From assembly GCA_004519485.1 (NCBI GenBank), contig CP038128.1:1071001-1135000 (forward strand): DNA of 64,000 nt, given 5' to 3'. This document shows positions 32,340 to 43,348 of this stretch, piece after piece. The notes beneath the pieces are model-generated. The model had not been told where the DNA came from. It did not search any database and saw only the letters and a program-made list of their open reading frames with translations. How positions within the stretch are numbered: position 1 is the stretch's first letter; each line of letters starts with the position of its first letter. This DNA comes from Nannochloropsis oceanica. Lineage: Eukaryota; Sar; Eustigmatophyceae; Eustigmatales; Monodopsidaceae. A program made the translations under genes and the position numbers.

Positions 32340-35159
32340 TTAATCAAACCCCTCATCAAAAGCACTCTCCCACTTCTTCTTCCCTTCACCTGCCCCTCCT
32401 CCACCCCCCTCATTGCTCAACGCCGACGCCGCCCCCTTCCTCGCGTCCTTCGAGGCCTTTTCCCTCAAGGTCTCTATGTCCTCCTTATCCTCCGCCCATT
32501 CCAACACCAACCTCTTGCCGTATAAGTGTGTCGACGACAACGCCACGAAAGCATTCCCCGCTTCCTGTGCCGTCAAAAACTCCACAAACGCAAACCCCCT
32601 ATGACTCCCATCGAACTTCTTTGGCAGCCTCACCGTCTTAACCTTCCCAAAACTCCCAAACAATTCCTTCAGCTCTTTCGAAGTGGCTTGGAAAGCCACG
32701 TTTCGCACCACAAGCTTCGTACGCTTTTGCTTGTTCTTCGCTGCAGTGAGAGGACGGGCCGTCAGTCGCTTATCGGATAGCTTGCACTGCAATCGATGGC
32801 CATCTAGCATAGCCCCTTCCATCTCCCTGAGGGCTGCCTTGGCTTCTGCCACGCTCCTGTACTCCACGAAACCATACCCCATCGACAAGACCGCACTGCT
32901 GCTGCTGCTGCATTTCTCCTTCTCCTTGCCCGCCGCACTTACAGGAGCACTCTTTTTGGGTATCGCCACCGTCCGAACCCCCTGAGTCTTACTCTTAAAG
33001 TAAGCCAAAAGCTTCTCCTCCGTCGTCGCGAAGTTAAGATTTTTTACGAAGAGCGTGAATGACCCATCGGGCTCTTCCTCCTCCACTTTCTTCTCCACCA
33101 CCTCCACTAGTGCAATCTTCTTGACCTTTTGCGGCTGTGTAGTCTCCACAGGAGCAGCAACGTCAGCAGTTACCTCCTTCCCAACCTCTACATCGCTGTT
33201 CCTACTCCCCCCCGCCTTAAAGGTATGCATCGGTGCCCACTCCAAATATAGCGGTACATGCTGAAACCTCTTGTAAGCCAATCCTTTGAATGCCTTCTTC
33301 GCATCTGCTGCCTCCAAGAAGTCCACCAGCGCTATGGTGCGACTTGGGGGCAAGATCACCCTCCCCAACTGTCCAAACCTACCAAATAGCTGCGTCAGCT
33401 CTTCCTGTGTTGTACTATACGGTAGATTCTTCACCAACAACGTCGTCTTACTCCTCGAGACCGTCGCCACTGCTCCTCCGTTTCCTTTTGCTGCCTGCTG
33501 CTGTTTCCTCCGTGCCTGCTGCGCAGCCGCGCTTTCCAGGACAGTCAGATCCACCCCTTCATTCTTGAAAAACTCTCTGTTTTCTGCCAAGAGGAAGGTC
33601 TCGCCTAACGCCAGCTTGACTGCCATTTCTCCTCCATCCCTATCCAGAACCTGGCCCTTTTCCAATTGCAACCTATCCGCCACGGCTTCCACAACGGTCT
33701 CACTACGGAGATAGCTGGCATTCCACCCTCGTTCGTCTCCCGCTTTCTGTCGGCGTTCAATCTCCTTCTTTTCCTTGTACGTCCGTGCTTGCATCGGGTC
33801 CAGCTCGGCCAGAGGGTCTTTGGGTGGTTCCTTGGCGGGTAACACATGCAACAATCGCCCTTGAAATGCCTGTCCATCAACGGCGGCGAGTGCCCGTGCG
33901 GCATCCTCAGGAAGGAGGAAGGAAGCGAAGGCGAAACCTTTGGGCCGCTTAGTGTCGTCGAGGGGAAGGTGGACTTCGGCGACTTGCCCGTGGTGGGTTA
34001 GCAACTCCATTAGGTCTTCTTCGGTGGTGGAGAAGGGAAGGTTTCGGAGGAAGAGCCGGCCTGTCTCTTCGACGTTCGGTAGCTCTTGGGGTTGGGAGAG
34101 AGGCTTGGTGTTGTGACTCTCCTTGTCATCATCATGTTCTTCCAAGCCGGAAGGCCCCGCACTTTCTTCCTCCTCCTCTTCCTTGTGTTTTCCGTTTTTG
34201 CTACTTCCATCCTCATAAATTTTCTCTTCTACATCCTCTTCTTCCTTCTTCTTCGTTGTCTCGCCACTACTACTTCTACTGCCAGTACTGGTGCCCCCCC
34301 CCATCTCTTGCTCCAGCCCCTTTTTCACTTTAGAACGCAGATAGTCTAGATCCGAAATTCCTGCGATAGGCGTCGGCAGTGTCAACGGTGCATATTCCTC
34401 GTTGTCAACTTCCTCCTCTCCATCCTCCTCTTCCTCACTCTCCTCCTCCCTATCCTCCTCACTCTGATGCCCGTCATCGGACAGCTCCTCTTCTCCTGCA
34501 GGATTGCGCTTGCTTGACCTCTCCCCATTCTTTCCCTTCATGACTTTTAGCCGTTGTTGCCCTTGTCTCTCCTGATTCTTCTGCTCGCTCATCTTGACAT
34601 GCGCCTCCGGTACGACGAGCAACTCGTCATTTCCCCAAAACTTGGTCTGAGAGCGGGGCATCATTGTAGCCAAAAACTCATCCTTGCTCACGCGCCGCTG
34701 CTTCTTCACCTTGGCTGCCACCACTGTGACATTGTCTTCATCATCTTCTTCCCCAATCTCTGCCTCGTCAGCCATTCGTCGCTTGCTACTGCTGCTGCTG
34801 CTGCTACCGCTGCCATTGTTGCCAAAGCGGGAACTACCCTCTGAGTACTTGCTCCAGGGCCTCGGCAAAGTATTAGCCCCTCGCGGCATGGCCGCCTCCA
34901 CCACTAATCTTGACGTGTCCAGAAAAGTCTGATTGAAATATTCCAGCGCTGCACGCGCCTCGGTCTCAGTCCGGAAGCCCACGAAGGCCATCTTGCGCGA
35001 CTCCCCTCTCTTGGTCCGCAGCAGTTTGGCATCCGTCACCATGCCTTGCTGCCCAAAGTGCACCTTGAGCCGGCGCTCGTCTACATGCTTCGGTACATTT
35101 TTGACACATAACCGCGTGAATCCTGCGTCGGGTGCTGCTGCCGGGGGGTCGGGCGCCAT
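32340..35159 (-). CDS. RBM19: Multi-RRM ribosome biogenesis factor RBM19/Mrd1
   Basis: Nucleolar RNA-binding protein of the small-subunit processome, needed for early cleavages of pre-rRNA. 939 residues, one exon. Five RRMs are visible: about 13-90 (TRLCVKNVPKHVDERRLKVH), 370-445 (RLFLRNLPFSTTEEDLMELL), 580-650 (TTLLVKNLPYSTTQEELTQL), 700-795 (FTLFVKNLNFATTEEKLLAY) and 815-895 (TKLVVRNVAFQATSKELKEL), each with RNP1-like KGFAFASF or RGFAFVEF. Five RRMs match yeast Mrd1, while animal RBM19 has six. Long acidic Glu/Ser-rich linker between RRM1 and RRM2; C-terminal ERGW-type segment after RRM2 is also a family feature. The C-terminus is Gly/Lys-rich. Divergent from the myotubularin gene. Confidence 0.93.
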   Translation of the reverse strand: MAPDPPAAAPDAGFTRLCVKNVPKHVDERRLKVHFGQQGMVTDAKLLRTKRGESRKMAFVGFRTETEARAALEYFNQTFLDTSRLVVEAAMPRGANTLPRPWSKYSEGSSRFGNNGSGSSSSSSSKRRMADEAEIGEEDDEDNVTVVAAKVKKQRRVSKDEFLATMMPRSQTKFWGNDELLVVPEAHVKMSEQKNQERQGQQRLKVMKGKNGERSSKRNPAGEEELSDDGHQSEEDREEESEEEEDGEEEVDNEEYAPLTLPTPIAGISDLDYLRSKVKKGLEQEMGGGTSTGSRSSSGETTKKKEEEDVEEKIYEDGSSKNGKHKEEEEEESAGPSGLEEHDDDKESHNTKPLSQPQELPNVEETGRLFLRNLPFSTTEEDLMELLTHHGQVAEVHLPLDDTKRPKGFAFASFLLPEDAARALAAVDGQAFQGRLLHVLPAKEPPKDPLAELDPMQARTYKEKKEIERRQKAGDERGWNASYLRSETVVEAVADRLQLEKGQVLDRDGGEMAVKLALGETFLLAENREFFKNEGVDLTVLESAAAQQARRKQQQAAKGNGGAVATVSRSKTTLLVKNLPYSTTQEELTQLFGRFGQLGRVILPPSRTIALVDFLEAADAKKAFKGLAYKRFQHVPLYLEWAPMHTFKAGGSRNSDVEVGKEVTADVAAPVETTQPQKVKKIALVEVVEKKVEEEEPDGSFTLFVKNLNFATTEEKLLAYFKSKTQGVRTVAIPKKSAPVSAAGKEKEKCSSSSSAVLSMGYGFVEYRSVAEAKAALREMEGAMLDGHRLQCKLSDKRLTARPLTAAKNKQKRTKLVVRNVAFQATSKELKELFGSFGKVKTVRLPKKFDGSHRGFAFVEFLTAQEAGNAFVALSSTHLYGKRLVLEWAEDKEDIETLREKASKDARKGAASALSNEGGGGGAGEGKKKWESAFDEGFD

Positions 35160-35532
35160 TGCTTATGGGTTACTGTGGTACGTGTAGGTGTGGGTGGAGG
35201 CAAGAGCCTAGATGAGACATCTCTGGAAGCCCAGCCAAATCATACCACCCGCCGGATTCTGGTGATCGTGTAAAAGATATACCTCTCCACACTACCTATG
35301 TGGGATGCGAAGGGAATGTGGACTTGGCGTGTGTTGTTAAATAAAAGGTGACGGCAAGCTGGTGGACACAGCCGGGAGGTCAAATCTGGGCCGACCCCGG
35401 ATCCTCTCGCGGACTCTGATAATAGCTTCTTTCTCCACGGCTATTGCTAGCTCGAATGACACCAGCGCTTAAAATAAAAATACGTCCACGCAGCCTCTGC
35501 ACAGGCAAGCAGCGTAATCAGCGTGGCCTGAC
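35160..35532. promoter_or_regulatory. Shared divergent promoter region, RBM19/myotubularin
   Basis: 373 bp between ATGs. TTAAATAAAAG at about 35337-35347 is a TATA-like candidate for the plus strand; weak. No coding frame. Confidence 0.45.
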
Positions 35533-38500
35533 ATGGCGAACTCGAACAAGCTGGAATGGTCCAAGGTAAGGCAATGAAACGCGCGGCTTCCCAAGAAATC
35601 ATCATCATCATCTTACCCCTCCACGCCCCATGCCCGACTCTGAAGGTGACCTTGGACCCGCTCTCGGCCATGCTGAATGCACCCCCGCGCGACGACGGGG
35701 AGGATAATGATGAAGATAACCACAATGCGGCCGTTGCCCTTTCGTCGCCCCTACCCGCCTCGGTACTTGCGCCCTGCGCAGCCTTGAGTGCCAACCTCGG
35801 CGCATTGGACCTCAACGTTGAAGCCTCCTCTCCCTCCTCACCACCACCACTACCATCACTGCCACAACCATTGCCACTTTACTCCTCTTCTCCACCACCT
35901 CCACCCTATGCTGCCTCGTTTCCCTCGTCTCTCCGGCCGGACACTAACCCGCGTAAGCAACACATGAATAGTGTTTTCAACAACCTGGGAACTCTCCTTT
36001 CCAACAGCCTCGACACCTTCGCCAACACCATTTCAACCTCCGGGGCCGGAAGTGGACCCAACAGCAGCATGTCAAATGGCTCTCCGGGTGTGCCAAATTT
36101 TTATTCCAAGCGCAACGACGATTCGCTGCAATCCACACCACGACAAACGCCCGCCTCTTCCTTTTCCTCCTCCTTCCTACAGCCACCCCCAAGCACCGCC
36201 CCAACACCACCGCCCGCATCAAAACCCAAAGCAGCAGATGCAGACATGTACTCTGCGATGCTTACTGCGCGCGCATCAAAACCCAAAGCAGCAGATGAAG
36301 ACATGCACTCTGCGATGCTTACTGGAGAACAACGCCTCGCCTCTCTCCCCAACCTGTTTCTGCAAACTATCCCTGGCTCCCCCATCCTTCCAGGCCAGCT
36401 CATCATCACTACCTACAAAATCCAATTTCTCCCCTCTCCTTCCGTGGGTCGCCCTCCACAACTTGCTCATTTGCCCAATGAGTATTTTCGGATACCCATG
36501 GCATGTATTGATAAAACCGAAAGGGACTTAAGTAGAAGGCAAAGCTTGAGGGATCCTTCCACTGCTTTAGCCATTTACGTCAAAGACGGACGCGTCTTGC
36601 GGGTGATCGTCCCCGAGCAACCATACAACCCTTCCTCTCCTTCCTCCTCCTTCTACCAGCATCACCAGCAGCAGCAAAGGCAGCAAGAAGAATCTGTAGT
36701 GGTTGTAGGAATAGAGCGAATTAAGGGTCTGATCGATGCCTATGCCTTCCCTGAAGACATTCATAGGCACCTTTTCTGCTTTGCCCACCACCGCGCTCTC
36801 GTTTCCACCCACTCCCCTCTTGCCCTTCCTCCCCGGGAGACCCAACAATACGACCTTCGAAATGAGTGGATAAGACAATTTACTCGCTTAAACAGCAGCA
36901 GCAGCAGTACCGAGAGCAGCTGCTGGCTCGGTACCCCGTCTTGCCCTTGGCGCCTCACAAACATCAACACCAACCACGCCACCTGCGCCTCTTACCCCTC
37001 CACCCTCATCGTTCCCGCTGCCGCTACAGACGAAGAACTCATGATTTGTGCTGCCTTCCGGTCGGAGCAACGTCTTCCCGTCCTAACCTGGGGTAGTCCC
37101 TTCTGCTCTGCTTCCATCTGGCGGGCGAGTCAACCCCGCGTAGGGGTCTCTGGAGCCTCTTGTCCAGAAGACGAAAAGGTGTTACGTTTGATAGGCGCGG
37201 GAGAAGGAGGCCGGTTGTTATCTTCAAAACAGGGGGATGGTGGTGCTGTTGCTGGCGGTGCTGCTGCAGCCTCTCCTTCGCCTTCCACATCGTTTCCTCG
37301 CCCTTCGCAAGGGACACTCCGGATTCTTGACCTTCGTTCCAAGACTGCTGCCCTTGCTAACAGAGCTACCGGTCATGGGTATGTTATTAGTAGCTTTATT
37401 TTTGATTACTCTTTCCCTCCTTCCTCCCTCTACCTGAAGCTTATGCATGATGTTCAGTGACTCCCTTTCTCTTTTTCTCCCTCTCATTCTGATGAAGTAT
37501 TTCTCTTAGTCCACCATCAATCACACGATGGCAACGGTCGAGACCGGCAGTGTAAGCCATGTCCACGACGTGTGCCTAGCCCATCAGAAGCTCCGTCCTC
37601 TTGTATCAGGAAAAAAAGAAATTAAGTCAGCTCCCCCTTCCTTCCCTCCCTACTTTTTCCCCTCCTTCCCAGGTACGAGTCCTCCACCAACTACCCCACC
37701 TCTACCTTAGATTTTTGCAACATTGGTCACATTCACGACATGCGCCAAGCCCAACACAAACTCCGCTCTCTCGTCCTGGCCAAAGACTCTGCTGATATCG
37801 AATGGGGCGCCCAAGTGGAAAACACCCGCTGGCTCACACACCTCCGCCTCGTCCTGAACGCCGCCTACCGCTGTGCTCATTTCGTACAACGTGGGAAAAG
37901 CTCAGTTCTGCTCCATTGCTCACATGGATGGGATCGAACTTCACAAGTTGCTGCGCTGGCCCAGCTTTTTTTGGATCCGTTTTATAGGACTGTGAGGGGC
38001 TTTCAGGTGTTGATCGAGAAGGATTTCTTGGGGTTCGGGCATCCTTTTCAATTGAGAACGGGCCATGGACTGGCGGCTGGAGGGGGAGGGGCTGAAGGAG
38101 GGGGAGGGGCGAGTAGGACCGACGACCAAATTTCGCCGATTTTTCTGCAGTTTTTGGATTGTGTCTGGCAGGTGCAGCAGCAGCACCCGAGGTGTTTTGA
38201 GTTTAACTCGAGGTATTTGCTGTGTCTGACAGAGCATCTGTATGACTGTCGGTTCGGCACCTTCTTGGGGAATGTCCCTAAGGAGCGACCTTCCCTCCAA
38301 CGTGCCCTTGCTCCCTCTCTCTGGACCTACCTGGAGCAGCCCAAGGTGAGGAAGCGAGTGACGAACCCGGTGTGGGGGAGGGGGGGAGGGGAAAGGGGGG
38401 CGGGCTATGGGCAATTGAATCGGCTGATGGAGACGCCGTTGCCCGTGTTGTTGCGGAGGGTGAAGCTGTGGAGTGATTATTGGCTGAGGTGGTCGAGTAA

Positions 38501-38903
38501 GCCTTCGCATCCACCAGAGGCGTATGTCAGGATGAGAAAAGTGGAGAGGGAGGGAGGGATAGAGGAAGAGGAAGGGGAGAGTGCGGATTTGAGGTTGTCG
38601 TGGGCGTGGGTGGAGGAGGAAGAGGATTGGTTATTCTGGAGAGAGAATTTGTTGTTGGCGAATGAAGATAGTATACAGAAGGAGGAGAATGAGAAGGAGG
38701 GGGGAAAGTTGAACAGAAAAACTGGTGATGGAAAGATGGACGAGGCACAGGTGGTGGCGTTCAATGCACAGCAAGAGGTGGGGGCAGAAGTCGATCTCAT
38801 TGACATTCCCGCCGAGCCTCGTGGAGAGGAAAGGATGGAGGAGGTAGAGGAGGAACAGGCGGAGGAGGAACAGGCGGAGGAGGATTTTAACGAGTACATG
38901 TAA
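35533..38903 (+). CDS. Myotubularin-family phosphoinositide phosphatase
   Basis: Removes the 3-phosphate of PI3P/PI(3,5)P2 on endosomes, if active. Three-exon model: 35533-35565, 35646-37378, 37673-38903 (998 residues). The first 80-bp intron (donor GTAAGG) joins MANSNKLEWSK to VTLDPLSAML; reading through it from ATG 35556 also stays in frame, so the N-terminus is uncertain. The second donor is GTATGT and the acceptor TTCCCAG, phase 2, giving NRATGHGYESSTNYPTST. Domains: disordered Pro/Ser region; GRAM/PH (about 265-410, LPGQLIITTYKIQFLPS); phosphatase core with WGSPFCSASIWRASQPRVGV, HIHDMRQAQHKLRSLV and the P-loop HCSHGWDRTSQ (Cys671, Arg677), then GFGHPFQLRTGHG, SPIFLQFLDCVWQ, RFGTFLGNV. 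The usual Asp after CS is His. A 57-bp tandem duplication lies at 36216-36329. C-terminus acidic, no FYVE seen. Confidence 0.88.
36216..36329 (+). repeat. 57-bp tandem duplication in myotubularin exon 2
   Basis: Two adjacent near-identical 57-bp units (36216-36272 and 36273-36329) encode ASKPKAAD[AE]DM[YH]SAMLT twice, with only a few base differences, so the duplication is recent. Length is a multiple of three and keeps the frame. Confidence 0.9.
37510..37610 (+). pseudogene. Relic duplicate of myotubularin exon 3 start
   Basis: Inside intron 2, a segment reads STINHTMATVETGSVSHVHDV then CLAHQKLRPLV, parallel to the real exon 3 start at 37683-37780 (STNYPTSTLDF..HIHDMRQAQHKLRSLV). Over one stretch about 27 of 35 bases agree. 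It is preceded by CTCTTAG, but using that acceptor after exon 2 would put it in the wrong frame and meet a stop. So it looks like a decayed exon duplicate rather than a usable alternative exon. Confidence 0.6.
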
Positions 38904-39936
38904 ATACGTCTGGAGCTGGAAGAGGTATGGTCAAAACGAGCCAGTTAGCGAGCTGGCAGCTTTAGTATATTTATCTAGATCGATGTTGTTTTCTGTTCGT
39001 AAATTACGTATCGCTTAGTTGTCAACCCGCTGCCTCTTAACCCAGAGCCATATGTTTCATCGACTTTCCAGAAACATCGGGACGAGGGTGTCATGTGAGG
39101 TCTCACCGTCTTCCAACCCATTGATAGCAGGAGAGCAACGGTAAAAGACAACAACGATGACCACGGCGACAAGAAGGGCTTTCCCACTGCTCTTCCTGTC
39201 TGCTCAAACAGATAGATAGATAGATAGATGGATATTCTCTTTATCAAAACCCTCGAGGCACACCTGAAATATAGAGGAAATATCTCAGACATGGAAACAA
39301 TCTCCCTCTCCTTCCTATGTGATCTAGCATACCATTACCCTTCCATTCACACCCTTCCCCATCTGATATCTCATATCCCCATGAAAATCGTGCGTTTCAA
39401 AAGCTCCCAACTTGATAGATAATCGTGTGTTATCTTGTAATAATATAGATCAAAAATGGGCACAGGATACTTCTCTATTTTCGCTTAAGTGGATACCAAA
39501 GGCCCGTTGTCGCCCTCTCTCCCTCCCTCTCTCTCTCTCCTGTTTCCTCGACCTCCCACTCTTATTTTTCCTGTGTCTCCTAACCTTGCATCAGCTCAAA
39601 ATCACACGCTCATTCAAAGTCAGGAAAAAAATGTCGTTCTCTTCTTTCTGTACTCCTGTCTTTATCCTCAATTTTTCCAATGGTTTTTTTCCACTGTCCC
39701 ACATTTGGTCACAAAATTGACAACAAAGATGCGACACCTTGCCCTCCTTTTCACTACGCTCTCACTGTCAATCTAGCTCTTTGACTCCCTGTCTGTTGTT
39801 TCCATTCTTTCTCCCTTCTTTCCTCACAAAAATGCACACAAAACTTCTAAAGAAAAACTAAAGTTCAAGAAACGATCCGATCCGCCTCTTTTCTCCCTCC
39901 TCCTTTCCTACTCTCCCTTTTTCCCTCCCTCTCTCA
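38904..39936. other. Tail-to-tail gap, myotubularin/CocE-like
   Basis: 1033 bp between convergent stops. Contains a short GATA tetramer repeat (about 39209-39230) and long C/T-rich blocks (39520-39560, 39780-39930). No gene recognised. Confidence 0.6.
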
Positions 39937-42900
39937 CTACGACCGAAGCCGACTCGGCGCTAAACTCTCAACAGGGACCATCGGCAAATGTACTACGGAT
40001 CCCCCCTCCTTCCTCCCCCCCTCCAGTCCGCCCCACCCATGGAGGACCTCAAATCTGACAGGGATAAACGAGGGATACCCATAAGCCATCACATTCCTCT
40101 CCCATCGAATAAAGCCGGCCGGTGCCACATGGATCCTCACTCGGTGCCCCTTCGGAAACCGGACCGCTGTTGGGTACACATTCACGCTCACCTTCATCAC
40201 CCTCCCACACTTCCTCCCTCCCTCCTCCCACTCCATGGTCTCCAGCTCCGCAAACGGCACCCGGCGCACACCATCGCAGATATTTTTCGACTTTCCATCC
40301 GGTGAGACGTCACAAAGTCTCACCACAAAATCTGCCTGTTGGGCCCGAGGTGACAAACACCTCACATAGAGCTCCGCCCTCGGGGTTCCAATCACATACA
40401 TGTCCTCCATCAAAATCTCGCTTGTGTACACCAGCAAATCTTTCCCACCTCTCATTGCCTCAAATTGATTTTGCGAGTGCTCCCCAGCATCCAAAAACCC
40501 AATGCCATTCCCCCCTACGCTTGGTGTCGGGTCAGAGGGGAAGTATGTATACTGTCGTCGACCAGCAACCACCTTCCCTCCCTCCTTCCCGCTGCTGCTG
40601 CTTTTCGACCCACCCATCACCATCCCTCCCACCTTCCCACCTTCACTACTGCTGGCCATCACTGTCCCAAACATACAGCCACCGTCCGCCGACAACCGCA
40701 TTGGCACCTCCACCGTCGCCTTAGGCGGCCAACTCTTAAATCCAACCCACTCCAAGCCCTTCTTCGGGTGTATGAGCTGCACCGTCACCCGCTCCTCCTC
40801 CTCCTCTTTGTCCATGAACGCCAAAGGCTCCCTCCTCAGATACCGCTTAAAATGCAGCAGGGCCTCTCTCACTAACGCGCCATAGTGGAAGTACCGCTTC
40901 ACGTGGAAGTCGCTGGTTATCATTATCCGCGCCCCCTTATTCCCCACGCCGACCAACGTGTTGAAGTCATAAAAAGAATCAATCAAGAAAATGTCGTACC
41001 ACGATGAATGGATCTGCGCAGGGGGAAGGTCGGGACGGAGGGCAGTGGAAGCATCGCGGGCCTTAACGAAATCACATCCGGGAGGGGAAAGGAACATTTG
41101 AAAGCGGTTCAGTTGGACGCCCGTGACGAGTTTGGTGATTTCTTCGACGGGGAGGTGACGGAGGGCGCGGGTGAGGCGGGGGTGGTCGAAGAGACCAAAA
41201 TAGCCTGGAAAGAGGAGGGAGGGAGGAAGGGAGGGAGGAAGAAGCAGGGTCGATTGAGTTGGTCTGCGACTGTGCGACTGTGGCTCCAATCCCTTGAAGA
41301 CCCGAAAAGACGACCCATCACCCCGTCCCTCCCTTCCTCCCTTCCCCCTTCCTACGCCCAAACATACCTAGAAAAGTCAGTCCATGCCCCAACGACAACA
41401 ACAAGGCCAACAACGATGTCGTATCCCGCGTCAGGGTCCACAAATAGCCGGACCACCGAATGATGAGCTCCAGGTGCAGGGGGCCGTCCCTGTAGCTCAT
41501 GGTACTCAGCCTCGAAGTGGTGTTGATGGGCACCACTGCCTTCACTGCAGGGTGGATGGGCCACGCCGTGTCCTTGAACGTCTCATACAGGACAAAGCCG
41601 TTGTAACTCATGCCCAGCAGCCCAATCCCATGCTCAGGGGAATACCAGGGTTGGGAGGTGATCCACTCTAGGGTCGCTTGGCTGTCCTCGTGGTCATGGA
41701 TGCAATCAAAAACCCCCGTCGACTCACCCCTTCCTCGCACGTCCTGCACCACTACATTGTACCCACGTTGTGCAAAGAGGTAAAAGAAATAAAAAAATGT
41801 CAACCTCCCGTACGGATTCCGCACGAGGATGGTCGGGTATTTCCGCCCTCGGCCACTGCTGGTGGGATGCAAAAACATAAACGACAAAGAGTGTCGCAGG
41901 TCTTCGCCTTTCCGACGTGGCATGGGCATGCGCAGATCCTTCTCGAAATGAACGTGATTGAGGGCGCGGGGGAGGTCGTGAGCGAAGGTGAGGAACAGAC
42001 CCATGGCGGGCGCAGTAGCCCCTAGAATCATATCGTCAACGGCTTTGACGAATTTTCCGACGAGGGCCTGAGAGTGGGTGTGAGCTTCGTGAACTAAAGC
42101 ACCGAGAGCATGCGAAGCCCAGGAAGGGAGAGACTCGCCTTCTTCTCCGTGGTTCTTCGATTTTTTTAGGGAGGAGGAGGAGGAGGAAGACGAGGAGGAG
42201 GAATGGGCGATGGAAGAGGAAGAGGAAACGCCGCTACGCTTGTTTTTTGGAGGGCTCTTGCTGCTGGGCCGGAAGGACACCTTTGCAGAACTGCAGGACT
42301 TGTCACGGGCACTGGAATGCTGCTTGTGCTCCTCTTCCTCGTGCTGGTGCTGCTGCGACTGCTGGCGGGGGGGGGAAGCTTGAGGCTTGACCTTGTCTTC
42401 TTGTGAACTTGCCTTGAAGGGACAGTAGGCAGGCGGCCTGCCGCTATCACCAGAATACGAACGACGCCGTTCACATCGACCACCATTACTGCTCCTGTTC
42501 CCCTTGGAAATACTGTTGCCTTTCCCCCTGCCCTCTCCCTCGCCTTCCTCCCCACGCCCAAAGTCCACCTCGTCCTCCTCCCCAATACTACTACTTCGCA
42601 CATGCATCATCACCAACGGTGGTGATCGTCCCCCCAGGGAATCTTCCCCCAAGCTCCCATCCGACGGCCTCCGCACGTGTTGCGTCAAATCTGCATGCGA
42701 TTCCCTATTCCCACCCATCCCAATTGTCTTCCACTTATCCCCCGCGACCTTGTGCCGCTGCCGGCGGTATCGACACGACAAACTCGCTTCTCGCTCTTTG
42801 AATCCATACGATGCATTCTTCTCTGGTAGCAAATGAATCATCTGCTCCTGCGACAAGACGCTACTCAACGAATTCCGACTTCCTCCTTGCCGCTCCTCCT

Positions 42901-43348
42901 CCCCGTTCAGCATCTCTAAATCAACCATATCCTCCTCCTCCTCCCACACCCCGCCATAATCACAATCCCCATGCTCGCACGGCTGCTGCTGCTGCTGCTG
43001 CTGCCAAATGTAATTATCATGGGACATCCCGCTTCTACTGTCGCTTACGCCCGTCAAGGCTGCTGCAGCTTCCTCCCCCTGCATGTTCTTGGGTGAAGAA
43101 AGTGAGGAGACGCTAGTCCGAGGAGGCACGCCGACCAGAGTAACCCCACCCCCCTCGCCCGGCATGGGAGCTGGAGTCGAAAATTTTGAGGATTCTGAGC
43201 TGCCCCCTTTCCTGCTTGAGAGCTCTGTGAGAATGCGTGGTACGGAACGAAAAGACGTGAGACTCAAGGAGGGCATATGGAATGTTGCAGTACAAGTGGC
43301 CTCAAGTGGGTGAGCAAGGTGGGCACGCGAGAGAAACACCAAGGACAT
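39937..43348 (-). CDS. CocE/NonD (X-Pro dipeptidyl-peptidase S15) family hydrolase
   Basis: Alpha/beta-hydrolase with C-terminal jelly-roll, family of cocaine esterase and X-Pro aminopeptidases. Two exons on the minus strand: 43348-41368 and 41204-39937 (1082 residues), donor G|GTATGT, phase 1, joining LTFL+G+YFGLFDHP. The first about 350 residues are Ser/Glu/His-rich and likely disordered, with a poly-Ser run. The catalytic domain runs FMFLHPTSSGRGRKYPTIL, YNVVVQDVRGRGESTG, nucleophile GMSYNG (Ser about 581), the WYDIFL segment with the likely catalytic Asp, and SDFH where bacterial enzymes have GPW[ST]H, giving the likely His. The jelly roll has LLVYTSEILMEDMYVIGTP, AQQADFVVRLCDVSPDG and FPKGHRVRIHVA. 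The natural substrate is unknown. No signal peptide. Confidence 0.82.
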
